This document shows, one piece after another, positions 16,948 through 25,162 of a stretch of DNA of 56,243 bases (position 1 is its first letter; every line of letters begins with the position of its first letter). The notes below the pieces were generated by a model. The model searched no databases, was not told where the DNA came from, and saw nothing but the letters and a program-made list of their open reading frames with translations. The translations under genes were made by a program, and so were the position numbers. The stretch comes from UBA8516 sp964434855 (lineage in GTDB: Archaea; Thermoproteota; Nitrososphaeria; Nitrososphaerales; Nitrosopumilaceae), in assembly GCA_964434855.1 (NCBI GenBank), contig CAYSWR010000004.1:1-56243 (forward strand), in the 5' to 3' direction.

Positions 16948-17361
16948 TTGAATATTGCAATTGTGATTGCGGAGTTTAACCAAGAAGTGACTTCAAAAAT
17001 GCTTGACGTGGCACTTGAAAAGGCAAAAAGTCTTAAACTAAACATAAAATTCACTTGTAAAGTTCCTGGTATATTCGATATGCCAATTGTGATTGATGCA
17101 TTATTACAAAAAAAAGAGATCGATGCTGTTGTAACGCTTGGTGCTGTAATAAAAGGAGAAACAAAGCATGATGAACTCATTGCAAATGCAGTTGCTAAAT
17201 CTCTAACAGAACTTGCCGTAAAATACAAAAAACCAGTGACTCTGGGCATCACAGGTCCAGGCATGACAAAAAGACAAGCACAGGCAAGAATAAGACCTAT
17301 GGCAGAAAGAGCAGTAGAAGCCATAGTAAAAATAGCAAGTCAGTTAGGAAGTATAAAATGA
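16948..17361 (+). CDS. ribH: 6,7-dimethyl-8-ribityllumazine synthase
   Basis: 137 residues from TTG 16948. The typical features are NIAIVIAEFNQEVTSKML at the N-terminus, VPGIFDMPIVID, VTLGAVIKGETKHDELI, and the phosphate-binding PVTLGITG segment. Length matches the icosahedral or pentameric lumazine synthases. It condenses 5-amino-6-ribitylaminouracil with the RibB product. The stop overlaps the next start by 4 bp. Confidence 0.95.
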   Translation: MNIAIVIAEFNQEVTSKMLDVALEKAKSLKLNIKFTCKVPGIFDMPIVIDALLQKKEIDAVVTLGAVIKGETKHDELIANAVAKSLTELAVKYKKPVTLGITGPGMTKRQAQARIRPMAERAVEAIVKIASQLGSIK

Positions 17362-18107
17362 TCCAGCTTACCATCATCAAAATAACAGGATACGGACCAT
17401 GGACACTTACTCTTGGAAGTGACAGAGAGCACAAACTCCAGATACTTCAATCCTCTCTATACAAAGAAATGCAAAAACTCTTCTCAGAAAAAAACTGTCT
17501 TGTTTTTGCTAATAGGTTTGATGAGTTATTTGTAATTACAAACGGCCTTTCCCTAAATGATCATATGGAAATTCAAAAGAAATTAAAAGATTCATTTGAA
17601 CTCGAATTTTCTATGACTATAGGATATGGACAGTCTCCATTTGATGCAAATCTTCAAGCAGATAACGCAAGAAAATCAAAGACTATCTTAAACAAAGAAT
17701 TTGACATATTTGGTTTTGTGGATGGAAAATCAGAACAAACAGTAAGCATAATTCACATGGACATCGATGGATCTACATCAATATCTGCAAAAAAATCACC
17801 ATATGAAATTTCTTCGTTAATATTCAAATTATATTCTGAAATGTCAGAATTCTTCCTAATACAAAATTCACTCACATTCTTTATGGGTGGAGATAACTTT
17901 ATGATTATTTCATCTTCAACTGCAAAAGAAAACGTAACAAAATTTTTGGAACTAATAGAAAAAAAATATGGTATTTCTATGAATTGTGGAATAGGAACTG
18001 CAAAGACAGCACGAGAAGCTGCTAATCTTGCAACAAAATCCCTTGATACTATACGAGAAATGAGGGATTCTGGCAAAAAGCAGCGAGTGCTTGAACTGAC
18101 ATGCTGA
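17358..18107 (+). CDS. arfA: GTP cyclohydrolase III (ArfA)
   Basis: 249 residues matching archaeal GTP cyclohydrolase III along its length: IKITGYGPWTLTLGSDREH at the start, then SMTIGYGQSPFDAN and the second domain HMDIDGSTSISAKKSPYE with FFMGGDNFM. It opens GTP but keeps the formyl group, yielding the 2-amino-5-formylamino pyrimidine. A deformylase (ArfB) is then needed. No creatininase-type ArfB gene is found in this cluster; an amidohydrolase gene follows instead, overlapping by 7 bp. Confidence 0.93.
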   Translation: MIQLTIIKITGYGPWTLTLGSDREHKLQILQSSLYKEMQKLFSEKNCLVFANRFDELFVITNGLSLNDHMEIQKKLKDSFELEFSMTIGYGQSPFDANLQADNARKSKTILNKEFDIFGFVDGKSEQTVSIIHMDIDGSTSISAKKSPYEISSLIFKLYSEMSEFFLIQNSLTFFMGGDNFMIISSSTAKENVTKFLELIEKKYGISMNCGIGTAKTAREAANLATKSLDTIREMRDSGKKQRVLELTC

Positions 18108-19294
18108 TAAAAAATGTTAGTGTGCTTTACGGCAGAGAACTAGAGTATATCCAACACACAAACATGCGTATTTCTGGTCAATTTTTTGATAAACTAGACA
18201 CTACTCTCAAACCAGTACAAAAAGAAGAAGTTCATGATTGTGAAGGACTTTTAGTAATTCCGGGATTTGTTAATGCTCACACTCATGTAGGTGATTCAAT
18301 AGCAAAAGATATTGGTATAGATTATGGAGTAGAAGAAAAAATTCATCCAGTTATGGGATTTAAACAAAAGATTTTGCAAAATACTAAACCATCACATCTT
18401 ACTAGTTTTATCAGAAATTCATGCATTTCTATGATGAAAAAAGGAATAACAACCTTTGTTGATTTCAGAGAAGGAGGACTTAAAGGAATAGATATCTTGC
18501 AAAAGGCAATATCTAATCTTCCTATAAGATCCATTATTCTAGGTAGAATAGATTATTATCAAGACCACAAACTAATTAGAAAAAACACATCATTACCTGA
18601 CTCTAAAAAGAATGAACTTTTTACACTATTACAAAAATGCGATGGACTTGGAATAAGTGGTCCAAATGAAAACAGCAATCCAGTACTAAGATATTATTCT
18701 CAAACCAAAAAACTAAGAGCAATTCATTCCGCAGAAACAATTGAAAGTTGTGAAATTTCAAAAAAAACAACAGGAAAAACGGAAACTCAAAGAGCTATGA
18801 TCTTAAAACCACATTTTTTAATTCATATGACACACGCATCAAAAAAAGATCTTCTTCTTGCTTCAAAACATAAAACAAGTATTGTCGTTTGTCCTAGGGC
18901 CAATGCCTCTCTAGCAGAAGGAATTCCTGATGTGAATTTAATGATTCAAAGTGGATGTAACATAACCATAGGGACAGATAATGTCATGATAAACTCGCCA
19001 GACATGTTTAGGGAAATGGATTATCTTTGGAAAGTCTCTATGGGTACGCAAAAAAAGAGAGTTTCTCCAAAATCCATACTAAAAATGGCCACAGTAAATG
19101 CAGGAAACATGCTTCAAAATAAAAAACTGGGTTCAATTCAACCAAATAATTTAGCAGACTGTATTTTCATAGATAAACATGAAATAGATTTAGAACCAAT
19201 GCATGATCCTTACGCTTCAATTGTGCACAGAGCATCTGAAACCGTAATCAAAGCAGTAATGATTGGTGGTAAAATAATACATGGTAAAATCTAG
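18101..19294 (+). CDS. metal-dependent amidohydrolase in the riboflavin operon
   Basis: 397 residues of the amidohydrolase superfamily, cytosine-deaminase/chlorohydrolase branch. The N-terminal beta-sandwich is followed by the metal motif NAHTHVGD near residue 65, then GISGPNENSNP, a barrel histidine in AIHSAE, another in HMTHASKKD, and the catalytic aspartate in GTDNVMINSP. It lies between ArfA and the pyrimidine reductase with overlapping ends at both sides, so it very likely acts in riboflavin synthesis. Two steps lack a gene here: removal of the formyl group and deamination of the pyrimidine. Superfamily chemistry suits either. Confidence 0.8.
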   Translation: MLIKNVSVLYGRELEYIQHTNMRISGQFFDKLDTTLKPVQKEEVHDCEGLLVIPGFVNAHTHVGDSIAKDIGIDYGVEEKIHPVMGFKQKILQNTKPSHLTSFIRNSCISMMKKGITTFVDFREGGLKGIDILQKAISNLPIRSIILGRIDYYQDHKLIRKNTSLPDSKKNELFTLLQKCDGLGISGPNENSNPVLRYYSQTKKLRAIHSAETIESCEISKKTTGKTETQRAMILKPHFLIHMTHASKKDLLLASKHKTSIVVCPRANASLAEGIPDVNLMIQSGCNITIGTDNVMINSPDMFREMDYLWKVSMGTQKKRVSPKSILKMATVNAGNMLQNKKLGSIQPNNLADCIFIDKHEIDLEPMHDPYASIVHRASETVIKAVMIGGKIIHGKI

Positions 19295-19934
19295 ACCGTA
19301 TGTAATACTTAGTGCAGCCATAAGCTTAGATGGAAATATGGCAACAAAAACTGGAGACTCTAGACTATCTTCAAAAAAAGATCTTGTAAGAGTACATAAA
19401 CTTAGATCAAATGTAGATGCAATACTAATTGGAAAACGTACAATGATGATCGATGATCCTTCTTTGACAGTCAGATATGTAAAGGGAAAAAATCCTATCA
19501 GAATAATTTTAGATTCTACTGGTTCTATAAAATCTAATTCAAAAATAATTCAAAGATGCAGAACAATTCCAACAATAATTGCTGTATCTGAAAAGATCTC
19601 TGAAAAAAATGTTGCTAGATTACAACGATATGGTCTAGAAGTAATAAAATGTGGTTATAAAAAAATAAACTTGAAAAAATTACTATGTATTCTAAAAAAG
19701 AAAAATATCAAAAAACTCTTAGTTGAAGGTGGTGGAACAACTAACTGGTCATTTTTCAAAGATGATCTTGTTGATGAAATTATAGTAACACTTACACCCT
19801 TCATACTTGGTGGTAAAAATGCAATTTCATTAGTAGAAGGAGACGGTTTTAGAAAAATCTCACAGTCCCGTTCTCTCAAACTAAAAAATATACATCGTCT
19901 AAAAAATGAGTTAGTACTTAGATATGTCGTTTAG
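19281..19934 (+). CDS. arfC: 2,5-diamino-6-ribosylaminopyrimidinone 5'-phosphate reductase (ArfC/RIB7 type)
   Basis: 217 residues of the RibD C-terminal/DHFR-like reductase family: PYVILSAAISLDGNMATKTG, the NADPH loop DAILIGKRTMMIDDPSLTVR, then LLVEGGGTTNWSFF and VTLTPFILGG. It reduces the ribosyl to ribityl side chain. In archaea reduction comes before deamination, so it stands alone without the deaminase domain of bacterial RibD, as here. It overlaps the amidohydrolase by 14 bp, and its stop overlaps the converging tfe gene by 4 bp. Confidence 0.92.
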   Translation: MVKSRPYVILSAAISLDGNMATKTGDSRLSSKKDLVRVHKLRSNVDAILIGKRTMMIDDPSLTVRYVKGKNPIRIILDSTGSIKSNSKIIQRCRTIPTIIAVSEKISEKNVARLQRYGLEVIKCGYKKINLKKLLCILKKKNIKKLLVEGGGTTNWSFFKDDLVDEIIVTLTPFILGGKNAISLVEGDGFRKISQSRSLKLKNIHRLKNELVLRYVV

Positions 19935-20446
19935 TGTTTTAGATCTTCATGTAACTCATCAATTTTATACTGAAGTGCTTTCTTGAGTTTATCATTTTTT
20001 ATTATATTCACAAGCTTTCCACAAGTGGGACATTTGAAAGACAAATCCAAAGCCTTCTCAAATGTAAGTTTTGTACAATCTTCATTTCCACAATGATAAA
20101 ACTCAGCAGAACTTTCATAATCTAATCTTTGTTGTAGCCTTTCAGTAATTTTCTTTTTTTGGTTTCCTATGAAGTTATCTACCTCATCCCTTCGTGCACG
20201 CCATCGATAAACAAACCAACCTTTTTTCTCATCTTTTACTCTAATGCCTGTAATCAGAGCCTTTCCAAAAAGATCGTATAACACTTTTCTTACTATGTTT
20301 ATTCTTAGACCAGTAGAGCTTGCAATTTCTTCGTCAGTAGCATCTTCTGTATTTAAAAGCGAGCGAGTAACTTTAAGATATTCGTCCCCGCCAATCAAAG
20401 CTGCTATTTTTACAAAAGGATCTTCATGACTATTTGTCATTGTCAT
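19931..20446 (-). CDS. tfe: transcription initiation factor E, alpha subunit (TFE)
   Basis: 171 residues. An N-terminal winged helix (KIAALIGGDEYLKVTRSLL, ATDEEIASSTGLRINIVRKVLYDLF split over about 50 residues) is followed by a linker coil and a zinc ribbon with CGNEDC and CPTCG. TFE helps RNA polymerase open promoters. It lies next to trm56, an arrangement shared by several archaea. ATG 20446 gives a short polar N-terminus. Confidence 0.93.
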   Translation of the reverse strand: MTMTNSHEDPFVKIAALIGGDEYLKVTRSLLNTEDATDEEIASSTGLRINIVRKVLYDLFGKALITGIRVKDEKKGWFVYRWRARRDEVDNFIGNQKKKITERLQQRLDYESSAEFYHCGNEDCTKLTFEKALDLSFKCPTCGKLVNIIKNDKLKKALQYKIDELHEDLKH

Positions 20447-20466
20447 CTTTGATTTAGATTCTATAT

Positions 20467-20994
20467 TTAATCAATTGTTTTATCTAATACTTTTTTTCCT
20501 CGTTTAGTAGGAACAATTTCTTTCTGAGCATTTTCATGTTTTTTAAGAAATTGTCTTCCTTGCAAAACCCTATCTAATAATACTGCCAAGGCACTAATCT
20601 CAGAATGAGGTTGATTACCAACAGCCACATTGTAATCTGCTAGGTCGTATACCTCACGCGGAACTTTCTCTGCTCCTACAACAATGAGGATCTGTTCTTC
20701 TTGTTTCAACTTATCTGTTACAGAATCAATGTTTTCACCATACATTGTTAAATGAACAATTTTGAAAGAGTTCTTTTTTGATTTTAGAACTTTTTTCCAG
20801 TTATTTATGATTTCTACCTCAAAGGTACCTCCCCACGTTCTGTTTACATCAGATATTGTTTTTTTGATTTCTGGGTTGACTTCTTGCATAAGTATTTTCG
20901 AAGCTCCAAAAGCTCTTGAAACAAGCGCAACATGCGTTGTTACTCTATCGTCACGTACTAGTCTCTGACCTATTCTTAACACTTCAATCTTCAT
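20467..20994 (-). CDS. trm56: tRNA (cytidine(56)-2'-O)-methyltransferase Trm56
   Basis: 175 residues from the ATG at 20994 (ATG 21000 would add two residues). The start MKIEVLRIGQRLVRDDRVTTHV is close to the family, followed by VIVGAEKVPREVYDLADYNVAVG-type SPOUT knot residues and HSEISALAVLLDRV. The enzyme methylates C56 in the T loop of archaeal tRNAs. The gene overlaps the 3' end of hflX and sits 20 bp before tfe on the same strand. Confidence 0.9.
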   Translation of the reverse strand: MKIEVLRIGQRLVRDDRVTTHVALVSRAFGASKILMQEVNPEIKKTISDVNRTWGGTFEVEIINNWKKVLKSKKNSFKIVHLTMYGENIDSVTDKLKQEEQILIVVGAEKVPREVYDLADYNVAVGNQPHSEISALAVLLDRVLQGRQFLKKHENAQKEIVPTKRGKKVLDKTID

Positions 20995-22111
20995 AACCAA
21001 TCTTGAATTCTGATTGTTGTGGTTTCAATTTTTCAGTCACTATTGGTTTACTTTCTAAAATAATTAACAGAAGATCCTTTAGTTGTAAAATATTTTGTTT
21101 TGTTACTGCGGAGATAGGAAGCCATTTTTTGTTTTCTTTTAATCCCAGATAATCTACTTTTTCCATAATTTCATCTGCTATTACAAGATCTGATTTATTT
21201 AACACAAAAATTATTTTGTCTTGGTCTACACCAAGTTCTTCCAACGTACCTATGCAACTTCTGAATTTCTTTTTTAATTCAAAAATGGGATCACTTATGT
21301 CAATTACAAGTATCACCACATCTGTGTAGATAAGTTCCTCAAGTGTAGATTTGAAAGCTTCAATCATATACGCAGGAAGTCTGCTTATGAATCCGACAGT
21401 ATCTGATATTAGAACTTCAGTTTTTGAAAGTTTGATTTTTCTTGTTGTTGTAGAAAGGGTTGTGAAGAGCTTTACATTCTCTTCTTGTTTCTCACCTGTT
21501 AAAGCATTAAAGAGCGCAGTCTTTCCAGCTGACGTATAGCCGGCTAAAGAGATAGTTTTGAATCCTATCCTGTCTCTACTTTGTCTATGTAATGCTCGTT
21601 GTTTTCCAGCTTTTACCAGTTTTGATTTGATAGCAGTCATTCTGTTTTTGATATCGTTGAAATAAACATCAACTTCGAATTTACCAATTCCCATGAAACC
21701 AGGCTGTTCTCCCATTTTTGCCAATCTGACTTTTTCCTTTGCATGTGACATTTCATATCTTAGTTGTGCCATCTTTACCTGTAATTTTGATTCTGAACTT
21801 GTTGCATTACGATCAAATATCTCAAGAATCAAAGATTCTCTATCCATTATGTTGGTTTTTAGCTTGGAAGCAAGGTTGTAGTTCTGACTTGGCTTGAGAT
21901 ATTCATCAAAAATTATGACATCTGGTTTTGTTGATTTTATTAATTCGTTTAATTCCTCCACCTTTCCTTCACCTATGCCAAATTTTGCTTTGTTAAGAAA
22001 TTTCTGCTTGATTATTTTGAAAACTTGGTATCCTGCTGATTCACAAAGGGCAAGGGCCTCTTTTACAATGTCTTCTCTATCATAGGTGATTAGAATTGCC
22101 AAGCTTTTCAT
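20984..22111 (-). CDS. hflX: ribosome-associated GTPase HflX
   Basis: 375 residues. The N-terminal HflX domain (AGYQVFKIIKQKFLNKAKFGIG, DVIIFDEYLKPSQNYNLA) is followed by a coiled linker and a G domain with G1 in GYTSAGKTALFNAL, G3 in SDTVGFISRLP and G4 in VLNKSDL. HflX binds the 50S subunit and can split stalled ribosomes. It is shorter than bacterial HflX and lacks a long C-terminal extension, normal for archaea. Confidence 0.93.
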   Translation of the reverse strand: MKSLAILITYDREDIVKEALALCESAGYQVFKIIKQKFLNKAKFGIGEGKVEELNELIKSTKPDVIIFDEYLKPSQNYNLASKLKTNIMDRESLILEIFDRNATSSESKLQVKMAQLRYEMSHAKEKVRLAKMGEQPGFMGIGKFEVDVYFNDIKNRMTAIKSKLVKAGKQRALHRQSRDRIGFKTISLAGYTSAGKTALFNALTGEKQEENVKLFTTLSTTTRKIKLSKTEVLISDTVGFISRLPAYMIEAFKSTLEELIYTDVVILVIDISDPIFELKKKFRSCIGTLEELGVDQDKIIFVLNKSDLVIADEIMEKVDYLGLKENKKWLPISAVTKQNILQLKDLLLIILESKPIVTEKLKPQQSEFKIGYED

Positions 22112-22136
22112 GTTTTAAAAGTGATACATTCGGGTC

Positions 22137-23201
22137 TTATTGCTTTCGCAAAGTTTTCTCTATTGTCATATTCATGACTATTTCAGCTATATCACTTGCA
22201 TATTCTGAAATTCTTCGTATGTTTTCCACCATTCTTCTTACACGATAAACTTCCTCATCATCTCTTAACGATTTGATGCTCTCAAATACCTTTTTTTCAT
22301 ATTTTGTAATATCAGCTGATTTTTGGATGGCAATTTCTGCTTGAGTAAAATCCTTCTTGAATAAAGAAAGACATGCCTCATCAAGGACTGATAAGGAAAA
22401 GTTGCTCATCTCACGAATTTCCACCATCACCGATTTTCTTACTGGTTTTTTGAACTCTAAAAGATCCTTTGCTATACCTACTGCATGATCCCCAACCCTT
22501 TCTATGTTTTTTACAATTACTCTGTATCCAAGACAGCTTCTAGCATTTTCAAAGCCCATGTCTTTTAACATATGCTCATTTTGAATTGCAATTTTTAGCT
22601 GTCTTATAATGTAAAAACTAAATCTGTCCACCTCATCATCACTATTTATGACTTCATTTGCAAGATCAAAATTTGCTTCTTCAAGTGCAAGAAGTGCATC
22701 ATTTTGCATCGATTTTGCAATAAGAAGCATCCTTTTGAATGCCCCATCTATTGAAAGCTCAAATAGATTTACCAATACCTGAATTGTGATACCGTCTGTA
22801 GAATCTGCAATTATTTCAGTACCCATGAGCACTCTTTTCACAGCATCTTTTACTGCAAATCTTTGTGATGGTTTCAATCTACCTGATTTTGGTTTTACAT
22901 TTATGGTTTTGAAACCAAGAAAATACAATGAAACTAGCTTACGTACAATTACTGCACTTTCATCGTCAGGATTTATTTCAAAAGTGGCATCTTCGGCTTC
23001 GGTTACTTTTGTATGGTGTTTTGATGGAGTGATTTGTAATGTTGATGTTCCTTGTCTTACTATTGTAACTTGATCACCTTGTTTTAATCCCAGATCCATT
23101 ACCCACTCTTTTGGTAATGAAACAATATAGGAAGATTTTCCAGTAAACTGAATTTTTCTCATTTCTTCATTATTTACCATAATCCATCTTTTCACGCCCA
23201 T
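22137..23201 (-). CDS. PhoU-like phosphate regulator with N-terminal AbrB/SpoVT domain
   Basis: 354 residues. An AbrB/SpoVT-type DNA-binding segment at about 14-55 (MRKIQFTGKSSYIVSLPKEWV, GLKQGDQVTIV) precedes two PhoU helical bundles (for example IERVGDHAVGIAKDL and IRRISEYASDIAEIV, each with the metal-binding E/D pattern). Archaeal proteins of this layout regulate phosphate uptake. ATG 23201 is 26 bp after a TATA sequence embedded in a large palindrome; ATG 23180 or 23162 would give more typical N-termini. The palindrome covers the proposed start codon, suggesting self-control. Confidence 0.85.
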   Translation of the reverse strand: MGVKRWIMVNNEEMRKIQFTGKSSYIVSLPKEWVMDLGLKQGDQVTIVRQGTSTLQITPSKHHTKVTEAEDATFEINPDDESAVIVRKLVSLYFLGFKTINVKPKSGRLKPSQRFAVKDAVKRVLMGTEIIADSTDGITIQVLVNLFELSIDGAFKRMLLIAKSMQNDALLALEEANFDLANEVINSDDEVDRFSFYIIRQLKIAIQNEHMLKDMGFENARSCLGYRVIVKNIERVGDHAVGIAKDLLEFKKPVRKSVMVEIREMSNFSLSVLDEACLSLFKKDFTQAEIAIQKSADITKYEKKVFESIKSLRDDEEVYRVRRMVENIRRISEYASDIAEIVMNMTIEKTLRKQ

Positions 23202-23235
23202 ACTATATAGTTACTCTAAAGTCCTATATAGTATG
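23199..23235. promoter_or_regulatory. 12-bp perfect inverted repeat at the phoU-like promoter
   Basis: CATACTATATAG at 23199-23210 and its exact complement CTATATAGTATG at 23224-23235 are separated by 13 bp. The distal arm contains the probable TATA box for the minus-strand phoU-like gene and the proximal arm covers its ATG. Each arm also contains the self-complementary ACTATATAGT or close to it. This is the strongest operator candidate in the window. Confidence 0.6.
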
Positions 23236-23285
23236 CTGTTACATTGCAAAAATAATTAGAGCCCCATAACTGCAATATTGTTGGT

Positions 23286-23744
23286 TTGGATTCAATTTTA
23301 AAACTAAAGTATACTATTGATGCACTTTTTGGTACTGGAGTATCAAGATATCTCCCAAAAGAAATCAAAATAACATACTCAAAAAGAACTGGACGCATTC
23401 AACATGTATTTCAAAATGAAAAACTTCTTTGCACCTTAAGAATAGATGGAGGCCTTGCAATTACGCCGTATTTTGCACAGATGTTACTGAAAAGTAAAAA
23501 ATTCAAAGAAAACTGTCTAGAAGTAGACGAAGATTCAAAGCCTTTTGTAGAAAAAGGAAGTTCTGTTTTCTGTAAGCATGTTGCTTGGTGCGGAAAAAAT
23601 ATCCTAATTGGAGCAGATGTTCCAGTTCTCCACAAAGACACTGTCATTGCAGTTGGTAGATCTGTCCTTTCTTCACGAATGATTAACAGTCTAAAGCGCG
23701 GTGTGGCTGTTAAGATCAGAGATAGTTTAAAAAGTCCAACCTGA
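23286..23744 (+). CDS. PUA-domain RNA-binding protein (archaeosine TGT C-terminal type)
   Basis: 152 residues from TTG 23286. The first half resembles the pre-PUA segment of archaeal tRNA-guanine transglycosylase (LPKEIKITYSKRTGRIQHVF, GGLAITPYFAQMLL). The second half is a PUA domain (FVEKGSSVFCKHVAWCG, VIAVGRSVLSS, GVAVKIRDSL). No catalytic TGT domain is attached, so it may bind tRNA or rRNA as a stand-alone partner. It is divergent from the PhoU-like gene and 14 bp before nac. Confidence 0.8.
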   Translation: MDSILKLKYTIDALFGTGVSRYLPKEIKITYSKRTGRIQHVFQNEKLLCTLRIDGGLAITPYFAQMLLKSKKFKENCLEVDEDSKPFVEKGSSVFCKHVAWCGKNILIGADVPVLHKDTVIAVGRSVLSSRMINSLKRGVAVKIRDSLKSPT

Positions 23745-23758
23745 TCAGTGGATAATAC

Positions 23759-24100
23759 ATGATGCGTGGCGGAAACCGCGAGATGCGGAGAATGCTAGAC
23801 AAGATGGGTCTAGAGATGAAAGAAATCCCTAACGTACAGGAAGTAATAATTAAGACTGACAAAAAGGAGATTATAATCCCAAAACCTGCAGTATCAGAAA
23901 TGAAGTCAAAAGATAATTCTATTTTTCAAGTTATAGCAGAAAGCTACGAAGAAAGGGAATTGGAAGTACCTGTATTTAGTGAAGAAGACATAATGTTAGT
24001 AGCACAACAAGCTGGTGTTTCACAAGAAGCTGCAAATAATGCTCTTGTAGAAGCCAAAGGGGATCTGGCAAGAGCAATCTTGTTACTTACAACCAAATGA
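23759..24100 (+). CDS. nac: nascent polypeptide-associated complex protein (archaeal alpha-NAC)
   Basis: 113 residues. The NAC core begins MRGGNREMRRMLDKMGLEM, with VQEVIIKTDKKEIIIPKPAV and IFQVIAESYEE. The C-terminus is a UBA domain (DIMLVAQQAGVSQEAANNAL, GDLARAILLL). The homodimer binds nascent chains at the ribosomal exit tunnel. There are two adjacent ATG codons at 23759 and 23762; either could start it. Confidence 0.95.
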   Translation: MMRGGNREMRRMLDKMGLEMKEIPNVQEVIIKTDKKEIIIPKPAVSEMKSKDNSIFQVIAESYEERELEVPVFSEEDIMLVAQQAGVSQEAANNALVEAKGDLARAILLLTTK

Positions 24101-24136
24101 AGGATTTAATAACAGGATTTTGAGGTGTTAGCCATA

Positions 24137-24469
24137 ATGAGTGAAGTAGCCGTTTCTAAGGTCGAAGGAATAATCAAAACACTCTCTGAACTAGAAGAAA
24201 ACATCGACTCTTTAAATGAAAAAGTGGCAGATATGAAAAAGAAACTTCATGCAAGAATTGAAAATGAGATAGAAAACCTTCGAGAAAAGGTAGTGGAAAT
24301 GGCCACAAAAGAATCTGAATCCATGATATCAAAGACTAGGGATGTTGCAAATCAAGACGCAAAGAAAATACTAAATGATGGTGAAAAGAGCCTAGCTGAA
24401 ATTAAAACCAAAATAAATGAGAAATTCGACGAGGCTGTAGAAGACACCATTTCTTCTATATTAAAATAA
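24137..24469 (+). CDS. coiled-coil protein, possible A-type ATP synthase subunit H-like
   Basis: 110 residues from ATG 24137 (GTG 24125 adds four). Almost the whole protein is charged heptads (LEENIDSLNEKVADMKKKL, ENLREKVVEMATKESES), ending with a hydrophobic helix AVEDTISSIL. Size, 'A-x3-A' spacing in the middle and a short C-terminal domain resemble the peripheral-stalk H subunit of archaeal ATP synthase. Similarity is general for coiled coils, so the call is tentative. It follows nac by 36 bp. Confidence 0.5.
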   Translation: MSEVAVSKVEGIIKTLSELEENIDSLNEKVADMKKKLHARIENEIENLREKVVEMATKESESMISKTRDVANQDAKKILNDGEKSLAEIKTKINEKFDEAVEDTISSILK

Positions 24470-24532
24470 AAATAAAACCTTAAATTTCACTTATAGTCAA
24501 AGTAAAGTATAGCATACCATACTCAAAACAGT

Positions 24533-25162
24533 ATTGCGGTAGCAACAGTTTATGGTAGATCTTATTTCAAATTTGTAAAGACACTACAACACCTAAAAAT
24601 TAATTATGATTCTATACTGCCAAATGAAATCAATCAATCTGATAAAAGACTTATTCTTACAACCATGCGTGATGTACCAAATATTGATACTAACTTAGTG
24701 TTGTATGAAGAAGAGTTTAATGCAGATCCTACAGTAATCAATGGACTTATCATACAAAAACTTGAATCGGGCATGCATGAAAACTCACTTGTAATAGGGA
24801 TAGATCCTGGTAATAGAATCGGATTATCTGTTTTTTATCATCAAAAAGAAATAGAACGTTCAATATACACATCACTTGACGAATTGATATCACATGTTGC
24901 CGAAATTTTAGCTGGATTGAAAGCTGATAGAAAAATTGTAAAAATAGGAAATGGAAACATGAGGATAGCTAGACAAATAACTAATCTCTTGAATCTAAAA
25001 TTCTGCTCTCATTTTGAATTAGAATTTGTTGATGAGCGTAAAACTTCCTTGAGGACAAAAAATTATAACAAAAGAGGAGAACGTGACAAAATGTCAGCAA
25101 GGTATATTTCACAAAGAGAAGGCTATCGTCATCTTGTTTTGCCGTTGTCCAGAACAGGATAA
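24533..25162 (+). CDS. RuvC/RNase H-fold-like archaeal protein without a canonical start codon
   Basis: The frame is open from 24506 to the stop at 25160-25162. The usual start would be ATG 24665 (165 residues, ahead of VIGIDPGNRIGLSVF, an RNase H-like first strand with an acidic residue, and later ELEFVDERKTS and RGERDKMSARYIS). However the 44 codons before that ATG read as protein (IAVATVYGRSYFKFVKTL) and contain no ATG, GTG or TTG. The best guess is initiation at ATT 24533, giving 209 residues; ATA 24509 is another option. Function is unknown; the fold suggests a nuclease or nucleic-acid-binding pseudo-nuclease. Confidence 0.6.
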   Translation: MAVATVYGRSYFKFVKTLQHLKINYDSILPNEINQSDKRLILTTMRDVPNIDTNLVLYEEEFNADPTVINGLIIQKLESGMHENSLVIGIDPGNRIGLSVFYHQKEIERSIYTSLDELISHVAEILAGLKADRKIVKIGNGNMRIARQITNLLNLKFCSHFELEFVDERKTSLRTKNYNKRGERDKMSARYISQREGYRHLVLPLSRTG

